Shown: positions 1 to 7,791, counted from the stretch's first letter. The stretch is 64,000 nt of DNA from Candidatus Peribacteraceae bacterium (GCA_018061945.1 JAGOTD010000001.1:215050-279049), one strand, 5' to 3'. Numbers and translations are program-made. The notes: generated from the letters alone by a model not told the origin.

Positions 1-617
1 CTGGAACATCTGCTTGGGTGAATTATAATAATGGCATGCGCAATATTTGCGGGAACATGCTTCCCGATGGCATGAAGAAAAATACAAAATTTGCCTCGCC
101 GATTCTCACGCCCACGACAAAATCTGATAACGATGAATTGATTGATCCCGCTGGCATCATCGAGCGTGGACTTGCGACCAAAGAACAATGGCAACAAATC
201 GAAGACATTGCACTTACCTTATTTCTGCGCGGACAGGAAATCGCCGCCAGACGCGGATTGATCCTTGTCGATACCAAATACGAAATGGGTTTCGATGCCG
301 ATGGAAAACTGACGATCGGCGATGAGGTGCACACACCCGATTCCTCGCGCTATTGGGTGGCTGATACCTACGAAAAACGCCTCTCAGAAGGCTTGGAACC
401 CGAGAGTCTGGACAAGGAATTTTTTCGCTTGTGGCTCAAATCTCAGGGCTTTGATTATGGCAAGCCAAAGCCGCAGATTAGTGACGATGTCCGTCTGATG
501 CTCGCAGCCAAATATATCGAACTCTACGAACGCATGACCGGAACAGATTTTGTCCTGCCGCCGGCACAAGATATTCTGGAGAGGATTGGGAAGAATGTGG
601 AACAGTATCGGATATAA
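1..617 (+). CDS. purC: Phosphoribosylaminoimidazole-succinocarboxamide synthase (SAICAR synthase), C-terminal part
   Basis: The frame is open from the window edge (first full codon at 3) to the TAA at 615-617, so the 5' end of the gene lies outside. The enzyme joins CAIR and aspartate with ATP in purine synthesis. The visible part carries typical SAICAR synthase signatures: LPDGM, SPILTPTTKSD, VDTKYEMG, and DEVHTPDSSRYW with the conserved phosphate-binding region. The pattern matches the longer (about 300 aa) bacterial/yeast-type enzyme rather than the short E. coli type. No start should be placed at the in-frame GTG at 18, because family-conserved sequence continues upstream of it (GTSAWVNYNNGMRN). 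A terminator-like hairpin follows. Confidence 0.93.
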   Translation, partial: GTSAWVNYNNGMRNICGNMLPDGMKKNTKFASPILTPTTKSDNDELIDPAGIIERGLATKEQWQQIEDIALTLFLRGQEIAARRGLILVDTKYEMGFDADGKLTIGDEVHTPDSSRYWVADTYEKRLSEGLEPESLDKEFFRLWLKSQGFDYGKPKPQISDDVRLMLAAKYIELYERMTGTDFVLPPAQDILERIGKNVEQYRI

Positions 618-634
618 AAATCCCAAATCCCAAG

Positions 635-672
635 AAACCAACTACCAATACATTAATTGGTAGTTGGTTTTT
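635..672. terminator. Hairpin between convergent purC and DUF192 gene
   Basis: Perfect 15-bp inverted repeat (635-649 and 656-670) with a 6-nt loop, followed on the plus strand by TTTTT-like sequence. It can end purC. The gene on the minus strand ends at 686, so the hairpin can serve both directions. Confidence 0.75.
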
Positions 673-685
673 GGTTGTTGGCGTA

Positions 686-1117
686 TTACTTCTTGAGCCT
701 CCACCCGACCCCCACTCCATTCTTTACTCTCCAGCCAGCTGGTACTTCGAGCACTGCTGTGGTCTGTTCGCGAGATTTATATTGCGGGCAGGTTTTGGTG
801 TCTGGTGGACACGGCTGGACATTGTCTTCGGCACTGGCCATGTCTCCATTGATATCGAAAAACAGCATATCGAGTGGAATTTTTGTGTCTTTCATCCACA
901 AGCTGACCATTTGCGGTGTATCGAACACAAACAACATGCCGTGGCCTTCTTCCAGCTTCGTCCGATTCTGCAATCCTTTGCTTCTGTCCTTCTCGGTTTT
1001 CACCACTTCAACTGTGAGCGGAATCTGCTTGCTGCCATCTAAGGAAGACAGTGTTATTTCCTGGGTGCCGCAGGAAGCCAAAAATAAGCAGACGGAAGCG
1101 AGAAAAAGTTTGCGCAT
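686..1117 (-). CDS. DUF192 family lipoprotein
   Basis: 143 aa. The N-terminus MRKLFLASVCLFLASCG is a lipoprotein signal with a lipobox ending in Cys16. The mature part shows the DUF192 pattern: KGLQNRTKLEEGHGMLFVF, then WMKDTKIPLDMLFFD, a PCPPDTKTCPQY segment and VLEVPAG near the C-terminus. DUF192 proteins are small, mostly secreted beta proteins of unclear function, often found in environmental bacteria and archaea. The gene converges on purC and stands alone on its strand. Family assignment is firm; function is unknown. Confidence 0.85.
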   Translation of the reverse strand: MRKLFLASVCLFLASCGTQEITLSSLDGSKQIPLTVEVVKTEKDRSKGLQNRTKLEEGHGMLFVFDTPQMVSLWMKDTKIPLDMLFFDINGDMASAEDNVQPCPPDTKTCPQYKSREQTTAVLEVPAGWRVKNGVGVGWRLKK

Positions 1118-1221
1118 ATGGCGGTATTATACAGGAGGAGTCAAGATAGCCTAGAGAAGAATACGTAGCTGATCACTGACCCTGCAAAATCTATTAACAT
1201 TCTTTAAAAATATATCAAAAC

Positions 1222-1304
1222 CAGAGCGGCCGTTCCCGGCCGCGGTCTCGGTACGACTTCCGACGCTTTGCTTGCAACGCCGCGCCCGGGAACGGGACGC
1301 TCTG
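1222..1304. repeat. GC-rich palindromic repeat
   Basis: Arms 1222-1239 and 1286-1304 (CAGAGCGGCCGTTCCCGG against CCGGGAACGGGACGCTCTG) pair almost completely around a 46-nt loop. The arm edges (AGAGCGGCCG) resemble those at 31829-31860 and 19346-19370. Confidence 0.7.
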
Positions 1305-1433
1305 CAGGTGGATAAAATGACTGTGACTGCCATCAAACAGACTCAGTGACCACTTACAAGAATACGAACGTAGCGCCTGTGCAAGATCTTTTGATGTACA
1401 AACAAGAACAGTAGTCAGTTTTTCTTACGTGCC

Positions 1434-1511
1434 CCGCGGGTAGATACCCGCTCCCTTTTTCTCTCATTTTTTCAATAACAAAGATAGTGGGGAGCAGGTG
1501 TCTACCTGCGG
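1434..1511. repeat. GC-rich palindromic repeat ending in GCGGTTGAT
   Basis: Arms 1434-1455 and 1489-1511 pair over about 22 positions with only G-U type differences (CCGCGGGTAGATACCCGC against GCAGGTGTCTACCTGCGG), which suggests selection or origin at the RNA level. The right arm runs into GCGGTTGATTC, like the GCGGT..TTGATCA end of other copies (19393-19436, 42139-42175). Confidence 0.7.
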
Positions 1512-1571
1512 TTGATTCTCAAAACGAGTGGCGAACAGCTCTTAGAATTCTACTTTCTATCGTTCTGCGTT

Positions 1572-2198
1572 CTAGCGTAATGATTCAATCGCCTTCTTCC
1601 GATCAGTCGCTTTAAAAATATAGCTGCCAGCGACGATATTATTCACGCCGGCTGCAACGGCCATTTTTGCTGTCTCAGCATCAATACCACCATCGATCTG
1701 AATCATGGCATCTGTTTTGCGGGCACGGATTTCTTTTACTTTTTCTAGGACTTCCGGTCGAAACGCTTGGCCTCCAAAACCCGGTTGCACAGACATAATC
1801 AGAAACAAATCGACAGCATCAAAAATATCATCGATGGTAGACAGAGGTGTTGCGGGATTAAGAGCAATTCCGGCAGTCGCGCCACCTGCACGAATGGCTT
1901 TTATCAGGGCTCGGCGGTCGTCGGTATGCAAGACAGTCTCCGCATGAAAACTGATATTTTTTGCGCCAGCAGCGAGGAATTCTGCAATGCGATCGGCAGG
2001 GTTTGTGACCATCAAGTGAACGTCGAGTAAAAGCTTGGTCTGCATGCATTTCATCACCGGTGCACCAAAGCTTAAGTTCGGCACAAAGTGCCCGTCCATC
2101 ACATCTATCTGTATCCAATCGGCCGACGATTCGATGGAATCTATTTCATCCTGTAAATGACCGAAGTCGGCGGCGAGAATGGAGGGGGCAATAATCAT
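1572..2198 (-). CDS. rpe: Ribulose-phosphate 3-epimerase
   Basis: 208 aa, close to the usual 210-225. Interconverts ribulose-5-phosphate and xylulose-5-phosphate in the pentose phosphate pathway. Seen: APSILAADF at the start, the metal and catalytic segment IDVMDGHFVPN (31-41), DVHLMV (59-64), MSVQPGFGGQAF and QIDGGID near the C-terminus. The start at 2198 is the only good one, just before the conserved N-terminal strand. It is divergent from rpiB, so three sugar-phosphate enzymes lie together. Upstream on the same strand lies a structured RNA followed by a strong terminator hairpin (2226-2377), so rpe may be controlled by attenuation. Confidence 0.95.
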   Translation of the reverse strand: MIIAPSILAADFGHLQDEIDSIESSADWIQIDVMDGHFVPNLSFGAPVMKCMQTKLLLDVHLMVTNPADRIAEFLAAGAKNISFHAETVLHTDDRRALIKAIRAGGATAGIALNPATPLSTIDDIFDAVDLFLIMSVQPGFGGQAFRPEVLEKVKEIRARKTDAMIQIDGGIDAETAKMAVAAGVNNIVAGSYIFKATDRKKAIESLR

Positions 2199-2225
2199 GC
2201 TGCCTACTCTAGGCTAAAACTGATC

Positions 2226-2377
2226 AAAGAAAAATACCCTTCCTGCAACTTTCGCTGCAGGAAGGGATACGCTTTTCTGAATACGGGACGAAGGACGATG
2301 CCCCTCCAATGCGATAGAGGAGCTGATAATCTTAATCAACATCGGTCTTTCGCTCCGTGTAACGTGAAAAGCGCATT
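2226..2377 (-). ncRNA. Structured leader or small RNA ending in an intrinsic terminator, upstream of rpe
   Basis: Read on the minus strand, a promoter (2384-2412) is followed by an outer stem CGCTTTTC/GAAAAGCG (2366-2373 with 2270-2277). Inside it an interrupted stem joins CGAA..CGATG with CATCG..TTCG, and small inner hairpins lie within. Directly after the outer stem comes an 11-bp terminator hairpin (2237-2247 with 2256-2266) with an 8-nt loop and a U-rich tail. The rpe start is only about 28 nt beyond. This is either a cis-acting attenuator of rpe or a free RNA of about 150 nt. It does not match any riboswitch class I can recall. Confidence 0.6.
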
Positions 2378-2383
2378 ATAGCT

Positions 2384-2412
2384 ATAATCTAATTCTATTT
2401 ATTTTTTGTCAA
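2384..2412 (-). promoter_or_regulatory. Sigma70-type promoter for the rpe leader RNA
   Basis: Minus strand: TTGACA (2407-2412), a 17-nt spacer, and GATTAT (2384-2389). Transcription would start near 2377, a few nucleotides before the outer stem of the RNA, which fits well. A TATAAT further downstream (2375-2380) is the alternative -10. Confidence 0.55.
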
Positions 2413-2459
2413 ATTTTCTCCCTCTATAAATACCTGCAAATACCACTCTTCCTTATGCT

Positions 2460-2936
2460 ATGATGCAATACATGCCGTCCACTCCTCGAGTTGTCCTTGG
2501 TACCGATCATGCCGGATATGAACTGAAAGAAGCGATTAAAAAGCATTTGATCAGCAAAAAAATTGATGTGATTGATGTCGGGACATTTTCAGAAGAATCG
2601 TGTGACTATCCGCCGATTATGCAGCAGGCATGTGCGGCCGTTTTGGAGCATAAGTGTCTTGGGATTATTTTTGGCGGCAGTGGTAATGGCGAAGCGATGG
2701 TTGCCAACAAAGTTGCCGGCATCCGCTGTGCGCGTTGCGTGTCGGTTTGGGACGCCGAAATGGGTCGCAAACATAACAATGCACAAGTCATGGCACTCGG
2801 CGGTCGCGTGACAGAACCAGAGCTCGCCTGCACGATGGTCGATACATTTCTGGAAACAGCCTATGAAGGCGGGCGTCATCAGAAACGGTTGGAACAGTTT
2901 CCCGATTACGATCCTGCAGCCGATCCTATCGCATAA
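2460..2936 (+). CDS. rpiB: Ribose-5-phosphate isomerase B
   Basis: 158 aa as numbered from the ATG at 2460; the in-frame ATG at 2472 is equally possible. Converts ribose-5-phosphate to ribulose-5-phosphate. Seen: LGTDHAGYELK (13-23) with the Asp-His pair, FGGSGNGEAMVANKV (71-85), and HNNAQVMALGGR. The active-site loop reads GGSGNGE rather than the E. coli type CGTGIG. This is the actinobacterial/mycobacterial variant, in which a glutamate (here E78) takes the role of the catalytic cysteine. It forms a short operon-like pair with tpiA 17 bases downstream. Confidence 0.93.
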   Translation: MMQYMPSTPRVVLGTDHAGYELKEAIKKHLISKKIDVIDVGTFSEESCDYPPIMQQACAAVLEHKCLGIIFGGSGNGEAMVANKVAGIRCARCVSVWDAEMGRKHNNAQVMALGGRVTEPELACTMVDTFLETAYEGGRHQKRLEQFPDYDPAADPIA

Positions 2937-2953
2937 TTTCCATTCTCCTTTTT

Positions 2954-3652
2954 ATGCCTCGCCCGAAAATAATCGCCGCCAACTGGAAAATGAATCCGCC
3001 TCCAAGCAATCTCTCTGCGTATCATGGAACAGATAACGTGCACGTGTTTGTGTTTCCAGCCGCTATCGATCTGGTGTTTTGCAAACAACATAATCTGGTG
3101 TTTGGCGGACAGTGTGCGCGCGCCGAAGAGAGCGGCGCGTTTACCGGTGATATAAGTATGCAAATGCTGGCAGGAGCTGGCGCCAGCGCAGTTCTGTGCG
3201 GCCATAGTGAACGCCGACAACATCATGGTGAAACTGATGAGATGGTTGCAGCACAAGCCAAAGCAGCCCTCGCCCATCATCTCACGCCGTTTGTGTGTAT
3301 TGGCGAAACATTGGCGCAGCGCGAAGCAGGCGAAGAAAAAGCTGTCATCAAAGAGCAAATGAAACTCTTGCCGCATGGGTCACCAGGAATCGTCATTGCC
3401 TACGAGCCCGTGTGGGCGATTGGGACCGGTAAAACTGCAACGCCTGCCCAAGCGCAGGAAATGCACGCGTACATCCGCTCACAGTTGCCGGAAGACATGC
3501 GAGCGAAAACGATGATTCTCTATGGCGGATCCATGAATGCATCCAATGCCAAAGATCTCTTGAGCATGCCAGATATCGACGGCGGCCTTGTCGGTGGCGC
3601 GTCGCTCAAGCCAGACGAATTCAAGATAATCGTTGAAAGTGCTGCTCGATAA
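2954..3652 (+). CDS. tpiA: Triosephosphate isomerase
   Basis: 232 aa, somewhat shorter than the usual about 250. Interconverts dihydroxyacetone phosphate and glyceraldehyde-3-phosphate. All catalytic residues are present: N10 and K12 in AANWKMN, H84 in CGHSERR, and E151 in AYEPVWAIGTGK. The phosphate-binding loops YGGSM and GGLVGGASL follow. The shortening lies between strands 1 and 3 (after SNLSAYHGTDN), where a helix is reduced, as is known for archaeal and some CPR enzymes. It follows rpiB closely and is probably co-transcribed with it. Confidence 0.95.
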   Translation: MPRPKIIAANWKMNPPPSNLSAYHGTDNVHVFVFPAAIDLVFCKQHNLVFGGQCARAEESGAFTGDISMQMLAGAGASAVLCGHSERRQHHGETDEMVAAQAKAALAHHLTPFVCIGETLAQREAGEEKAVIKEQMKLLPHGSPGIVIAYEPVWAIGTGKTATPAQAQEMHAYIRSQLPEDMRAKTMILYGGSMNASNAKDLLSMPDIDGGLVGGASLKPDEFKIIVESAAR

Positions 3653-3672
3653 CGATTCTGCAGGAGAAACTT

Positions 3673-4518
3673 TTATACTTTTGCCCGCGGATGCTTTGTG
3701 ATGGTCTCAGTCAGCACGACCAGGAAGCTCATTTGAGCAGGGGCAAAAACCTGCTGCAAAATAATCGGTACCACGAGAGCAACATACGGCGAGGAAAAGA
3801 TACTCACAATCACTGCCACAATCATCCCTGCTAACGCGCAGCCAAATATAATGAGGCCTATCAGTAACATATTCCCCACTATTTTTCCCCAATAACCTGC
3901 TGTTCGTCGATAACTGAGACGTACTGCCTCGCGTGCAGACACCTGCTCCTGTACACGGATAATCTGCGCAAGGACAAAGCGTGGCCCCTTGATGATTGTA
4001 AGCAGAATCGTCAGTCCGATGCCAATTGCTAACACCACTGCTCCAAGTACCAATTGCTTTGTGACAATAAAAGCTATGGATGCCAAGAGGACGAGGTAAC
4101 CAACCCATATATACGAATAGAGGAAAGCCCATATCATGACCATAAACAGCGAACCAATGAGTGCGAGACCTTCTTTGAACGCTTTGCCTTCATTCTTTTC
4201 GCGCCGAGCCAAGACCACCATAAAATACAGAACCGATGCGATGGATACTGCCAGCAGCAGGAATATGCCAGATAGCGCAGCCGGTCCATACCACGGATTT
4301 TGCTGGTAAAACAGTGTTTGAGCTACTGTTGTTTCCAGTTCCTTATACACAGGCAAGTCCATCGAGCCAGTGAAATACATCTGCGGAATATTGGCTATTA
4401 CCAGCAGAACCGACGACACAACAATTCCGCGCAGAAGAGCGAAGCGAAAATCGCGCAGAAGCCGTATTGCTTCATTGAATAATTCGCCGAATGGTTTTGC
4501 AGTGGAGGAAGTAGTCAT
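3673..4518 (-). CDS. Polytopic membrane protein, unknown function
   Basis: 281 aa from the ATG at 4518 (MTTSSTAKPFGELFNEAI). The frame is open further upstream, but that part overlaps the end of dprA and is not protein-like. About six to seven hydrophobic segments are visible, for example IVVSSVLLVIANI, SGIFLLLAVSIASVLYFMVV, GSLFMVMIWAFLYSYIW, VVLAIGIGLTILLTII and MLLIGLIIFGCALAGMIV. An amphipathic N-terminus (FNEAIRLLRDFRFAL) precedes the first one. The layout resembles the DUF975 / glycerophosphodiesterase membrane-domain type of protein, but I cannot assign it. Gene order suggests it follows dprA in one transcript. Confidence 0.75.
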   Translation of the reverse strand: MTTSSTAKPFGELFNEAIRLLRDFRFALLRGIVVSSVLLVIANIPQMYFTGSMDLPVYKELETTVAQTLFYQQNPWYGPAALSGIFLLLAVSIASVLYFMVVLARREKNEGKAFKEGLALIGSLFMVMIWAFLYSYIWVGYLVLLASIAFIVTKQLVLGAVVLAIGIGLTILLTIIKGPRFVLAQIIRVQEQVSAREAVRLSYRRTAGYWGKIVGNMLLIGLIIFGCALAGMIVAVIVSIFSSPYVALVVPIILQQVFAPAQMSFLVVLTETITKHPRAKV

Positions 4519-4561
4519 GGCAACTATGCTAGCGAGCTTGCCCAATGCAAACAATATAAAA

Positions 4562-5647
4562 CTACGCCCGCACCCATTTACCTTCGCCAACATTGCGAGC
4601 TGCTCCCTGCATTTCCAGGAGCGTGAGAGTGGCGTTGAGCAATGCGGGCGAAAGCCCGGAAAGAGCAAGAAGATCATCAATGGTTGCAGGTATGGATGTC
4701 AAAGCGCTGTACACACTGGTTTCCTCCGGTGACTGTGGCTCAAAGAGTGCAACTGGCGCACTGGTCTCCACTGCGCTTCTTCCGAGATCGGCCAAAATAG
4801 CCTCAGGACTCGTCACAAGCGTCGCACTTCCCGTAGCGATAATTTGGTGACATCCTTCGTAGTTTGCATCGAAGATTTGGCCCGGTACGGCATAGACATC
4901 TCTATTATAGTCGAGTGCCAGATCGGCAGTAATAAGCGAACCAGACCCAACTGCCGCTTCCAGGACAACTGTTGCCGGACACAGACCCGCAATAATTCTG
5001 TTGCGGGCAGGGAAGGTAAATTTGTCGGGAGCGGTATCCAAAGGAAACTCGGATAGTATGAGTCCTCCTGCTTTGATTATGTCTTCGCAGAGGGCTGAAT
5101 TGGATTTCGGATACATCATGCCAAGCCCGTGTCCGACGACTCCGACTGTCTTGCCTTTGTGCCGCAACGTTTCGCGCGCCACTTCGGCGTCGATGCCAAA
5201 GGCCAACCCGCTCACCGTTACCATGCCCGCACGCACGAGTCCTTCGACCATTTTTTCTACCACTCTTTTGCCATAGGTGCTCATATTGCGCGTCCCCACC
5301 AGTGCGATACACGACTGCGACACAATATCGAGCGAGCCCTTGTAGTAGAGAAAAATCGGTGCATCATCGATGACAGACAGCAGCGCCGGATACTCTTCGT
5401 CTTCACGCGTGGTAAAAGAAATGGATCGTTTTGCCAGTTGCAACTCATAGCTGGCTACATCGAATTCTTCTAAGCGATTGAGCACTTTGATGATGGTGTC
5501 GGGGCGGCAGCCCAGCTTTTTCAGCAGAACCTCGTCGAGTGCTTTCAGGGCGATATCGAGTGATCCAAAGCCTTCCAATAGCAAATCGTACCGACGTTTG
5601 GTAAGAATATTCAGGTACGACCACGTGAGAGCTGTGTGCAAATTCAT
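4562..5647 (-). CDS. dprA: DNA-processing protein DprA/Smf
   Basis: 361 aa from the ATG at 5647; an ATG at 5674 is an alternative and neither has a clear ribosome site. DprA loads RecA on incoming single-stranded DNA in natural transformation. Seen: an N-terminal helical domain, then the Rossmann-like core with GTRNMSTYGK, SGLAFGIDAEVARETL, GHGLGMMYPKSN, FPARNRIIAGL and AVGSGSLITADLA. A C-terminal winged helix (TIDDLLALSGLSPALLNATL, ending LEMQGAARNVGEGKWVR) is like DprA_WH. DprA is widely kept in CPR, in line with dependence on imported DNA. Confidence 0.93.
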   Translation of the reverse strand: MNLHTALTWSYLNILTKRRYDLLLEGFGSLDIALKALDEVLLKKLGCRPDTIIKVLNRLEEFDVASYELQLAKRSISFTTREDEEYPALLSVIDDAPIFLYYKGSLDIVSQSCIALVGTRNMSTYGKRVVEKMVEGLVRAGMVTVSGLAFGIDAEVARETLRHKGKTVGVVGHGLGMMYPKSNSALCEDIIKAGGLILSEFPLDTAPDKFTFPARNRIIAGLCPATVVLEAAVGSGSLITADLALDYNRDVYAVPGQIFDANYEGCHQIIATGSATLVTSPEAILADLGRSAVETSAPVALFEPQSPEETSVYSALTSIPATIDDLLALSGLSPALLNATLTLLEMQGAARNVGEGKWVRA

Positions 5648-5743
5648 AGGTAAAAATTTTAGCGAGACGCTCATTGTGCGTGAATGAGAATTCAAAAAAA
5701 ACTTTTTATGAGTATCGATTTTTGGCTTCCAATAAATCAATTC

Positions 5744-5769
5744 GGCGTTCTGCGGATCAAAAGAACGCC
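5744..5769. other. Hairpin upstream of dprA
   Basis: GGCGTTC (5744-5750) and GAACGCC (5763-5769) form a 7-bp stem. It lies between dprA and the tRNA gene and may act as a leader structure or a terminator remnant. Confidence 0.35.
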
Positions 5770-5865
5770 TGGAGGTTTGTGATTGATAATTGAGCAGTGA
5801 TCCTTGATACTATCCGTCCAGTCGCTAGTGTTAATTTCAGCGCTGATCTTTCTTTTATATCATAA

Positions 5866-5940
5866 GCCGCCTTAGCTCAGTGGTAGAGCATCGGTATCGT
5901 AAACCGAGGGTCCCGGGTTCAAATCCCGGAGGCGGCTCCA
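5866..5940 (+). tRNA. tRNA-Thr (anticodon CGT)
   Basis: A full cloverleaf: acceptor GCCGCCT (5866-5872) with AGGCGGC (5930-5936), discriminator T, and encoded CCA (5938-5940). The anticodon stem is TCGGT/ACCGA (5891-5895, 5903-5907) with loop ATCGTAA, anticodon CGT at 5898-5900, reading ACG. The T arm CCGGG-TTCAAAT-CCCGG is perfect. No intron. The 3' end of this tRNA is repeated downstream (see the repeat at 6060-6081). Confidence 0.95.
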
Positions 5941-6059
5941 CGTAAAGCGGCTACGCCGCCACGTGGCACAGCCATTTACTATTGAAAATTTCCTAGGTTC
6001 CCTGCCGGACCTTAGAGGTCCCCTTTGGGGCCGTAGTCAGCCGCGGCTGACGTAGGCTG

Positions 6060-6081
6060 GAAATCCCGGAGGCGGCTCCAC
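6060..6081 (+). repeat. Duplicate of the tRNA-Thr 3' end (att-like)
   Basis: The last 20 bases of the tRNA plus one flanking base (AAATCCCGGAGGCGGCTCCA, 5921-5940) recur exactly at 6061-6080, 140 bases away, followed by the same C. A third shorter echo (GCGGCTCCAC) lies near 6154-6163. Direct repeats of a tRNA 3' end are what tRNA-targeting integrases leave behind. The 120 bases between hold only palindromes (for example GTCAGCCGCGGCTGAC at 6036-6051), no gene. Confidence 0.7.
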
Positions 6082-6283
6082 TACATTCCGTACGAATAAC
6101 AATTATAGCAAGCTCGAAGCGTAACGTTTTGCTGTGCCTTACCGTCTTCTCTAGCGGCTCCACTCTTATTCTTCCTTGATAACCACTCCCTTTTGCTCCT
6201 CTTTTTGCAGGAGCCTTCAGGAACGGAGCGGATGTCGACTGCGACTACGAGAATGCTTTTCTTACTCTATTCTCCATTTTTTT

Positions 6284-6400
6284 ATGATGACCGACGACAC
6301 AAAAGAGCCAGTACACACCCCAGATACAGCTCCAGCAATGGAACCACAGGAGGCTGACCATACGGCAAATAAGCCAACTCCAGAGGCTTCGAAGCAATAA
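6284..6400 (+). CDS. Possible 38-aa acidic small protein
   Basis: An open frame from the ATG at 6284 (MMTDDTKEPVHTPDTAPAM...) to TAA at 6398-6400. It is rich in Thr, Pro and Glu, has no hydrophobic segment and no recognised family. A 9-bp hairpin (6412-6437) follows 11 bases after the stop, as expected for the end of a transcript. Weakly supported; it could be chance. Confidence 0.35.
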   Translation: MMTDDTKEPVHTPDTAPAMEPQEADHTANKPTPEASKQ

Positions 6401-6411
6401 AAAACGATTCA

Positions 6412-6437
6412 TCTCTGCCGCGTAAAACCGGCAGAGA
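6412..6437. terminator. Hairpin after the 38-aa frame
   Basis: TCTCTGCCG (6412-6420) and CGGCAGAGA (6429-6437) form a perfect 9-bp stem with an 8-nt loop. No U-run follows on the plus strand, so its termination activity is uncertain. Confidence 0.45.
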
Positions 6438-6573
6438 CAGAGCAAATTAATATATCTCGCGACATTAGTCATCTTCTCTTTCTCATGTGGCTTTTTCATG
6501 CAACGCTGCGTAACGATTACTTGACTAAATTTATTATTATTGTACTATAAATAAGATTGCAGGACAGTGCACG

Positions 6574-7662
6574 ATGCACAAACGTCTTGTTTTCGGCCTA
6601 CTCGTTGTAGGCTCCTGTTGCTCATTTACAGCCTCGGACAATTCAATTTCAGAAAGCGAGCTCGCAATGACCTCAGCGATCATGGTTCTCAGCCTGCTAC
6701 TTCCGACCCAGACGGTGACCAACGTCAAATTTGTCGACGAGGGATTCATTTTCCCTGTTGTCTTCCAGGTCGACACTACACAATACACCTGGACGGGCGG
6801 TAAATTGCCGCTCCTCAAAAACAAACCTACAGCTATCGTGATTCCGCCGGGACCGCACACTATTCTCTGTCGCAACTCCACATTCGGCTTCCCGCAGCCG
6901 GTCGAGTTCGCGATTGTAGAACAGGATGGTACCGTTTTATGGGAATCTGGTGTCACGGTCGACTCGAAACGAGTCGACATGCAATCAGGTCAGACGCTCG
7001 AAATCCGGGTTCAAAAACCTTTCTTGTCCTACAACGGACAGAAAGTGTTACTGCCGGTTCAGGGCGTCCATGCTGTCTTGATCGGCACCCGACCCTACTG
7101 GTTCTATTTCTCAAATGATAGGCCAGCAATTTCAGGACAAGAGCCAGCATACTACGGCGACTTTCCTCTGGGGTATGAAGAGTATCCCAATGGAATGTTC
7201 TTCTTGGCAGACGAAGCCAACTGGGGCATTAAGGGTGTTGCCAAGGATTTGGCCCATAAGATCTACACGGACGTGCATCAAAACAAGTTGACAGCCGACC
7301 ACCGGGGAAACTGTCACTGGTCACTTCTTACGACAATGACTCACGACGGCCTGGTGCCACCGGAGCTTAAAAATCTGACCGAAGCCGATTTCGAAAAGGC
7401 CATCGAGAAAGCTTTCGTAGGAATGTTGGCGCACAACTTCCATCGCCCGATTCCCGCCGGGGAAATTAAATACCTCAAGAGCCTGAACATGCTCCCGCCG
7501 GATTTCAGAGAACAAGGAGAAACGCTGATTTCCATGGCCGAAGATCTTACGCTCGCAAAGGGGCCACACGGCCTCTCTCGCTGGCGCAAGATCCGTGCCA
7601 AGCAGATCGAGGCAGCGAAGAAAGCTGCCGAGCCCAAGGCCAAGCCGGCCACCCCGAAGTAA
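6574..7662 (+). CDS. Secreted protein of unknown function
   Basis: 362 aa. The N-terminus MHKRLVFGLLVVGSCCSF looks like a signal peptide. A second hydrophobic stretch (TSAIMVLSLLL, about 33-43) leaves open a start at the ATG at 6667. The middle part is rich in beta-strand patterns and aromatic residues (YTWTGGKLPLLKN, RPYWFYFSND). The C-terminal third is helical (LTEADFEKAIEKAF, GEIKYLKSLNMLPPDF) and ends in a Lys/Ala/Pro-rich tail. No domain recognised. It is followed by a strong terminator, so it is a single-gene transcript. Confidence 0.7.
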   Translation: MHKRLVFGLLVVGSCCSFTASDNSISESELAMTSAIMVLSLLLPTQTVTNVKFVDEGFIFPVVFQVDTTQYTWTGGKLPLLKNKPTAIVIPPGPHTILCRNSTFGFPQPVEFAIVEQDGTVLWESGVTVDSKRVDMQSGQTLEIRVQKPFLSYNGQKVLLPVQGVHAVLIGTRPYWFYFSNDRPAISGQEPAYYGDFPLGYEEYPNGMFFLADEANWGIKGVAKDLAHKIYTDVHQNKLTADHRGNCHWSLLTTMTHDGLVPPELKNLTEADFEKAIEKAFVGMLAHNFHRPIPAGEIKYLKSLNMLPPDFREQGETLISMAEDLTLAKGPHGLSRWRKIRAKQIEAAKKAAEPKAKPATPK

Positions 7663-7680
7663 TACTGTCCGAGCAACAGG

Positions 7681-7708
7681 AAAAGGCCCACATGACGTGG
7701 GCCTTTTT
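7681..7708 (+). terminator. Intrinsic terminator
   Basis: AAAAGGCCCAC (7681-7691) pairs with GTGGGCCTTTT around a 5-nt loop and runs into a T5 stretch. It ends the gene finishing at 7662. Confidence 0.85.
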
Positions 7709-7731
7709 ACAGTGACTACGAAACCGCTTAT

Positions 7732-7760
7732 TTGCTAATTTATAATAATTATGTTATAAT
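7732..7760 (+). promoter_or_regulatory. Sigma70-type promoter of the coiled-coil secreted protein
   Basis: TTGCTA (7732-7737), a 17-nt spacer, and TATAAT (7755-7760) preceded by TG at one nucleotide distance (extended -10). The same layout stands before the small genes at 44653 and 44839; with 44653 the run TTATGTTATAATATACACAT is shared. Confidence 0.8.
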
Positions 7761-7791
7761 ATACACATTACATCCATACCCACACTCTCCT

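Larger units (their letters stand above)
1118..1571. other. 454-base intergenic region with two long hairpin repeats
   Basis: No convincing gene; the short open frames here have no coding character. The region holds two separate long palindromes (1222-1304 and 1434-1511) of the GC-rich dispersed repeat type found elsewhere in the window, and A/T-rich sequence between them. Confidence 0.6.

Noticed and set aside
1151..1336. A 61-codon minus-strand frame in the first intergenic region.
   Set aside because: It runs over the palindrome at 1222-1304 and has no sensible composition or ribosome site.
2425..2430. TATAAA before rpiB with TTGTCA upstream as a promoter.
   Set aside because: The spacing is only 13 bases. 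A plus-strand promoter for rpiB is expected, but none is convincing.
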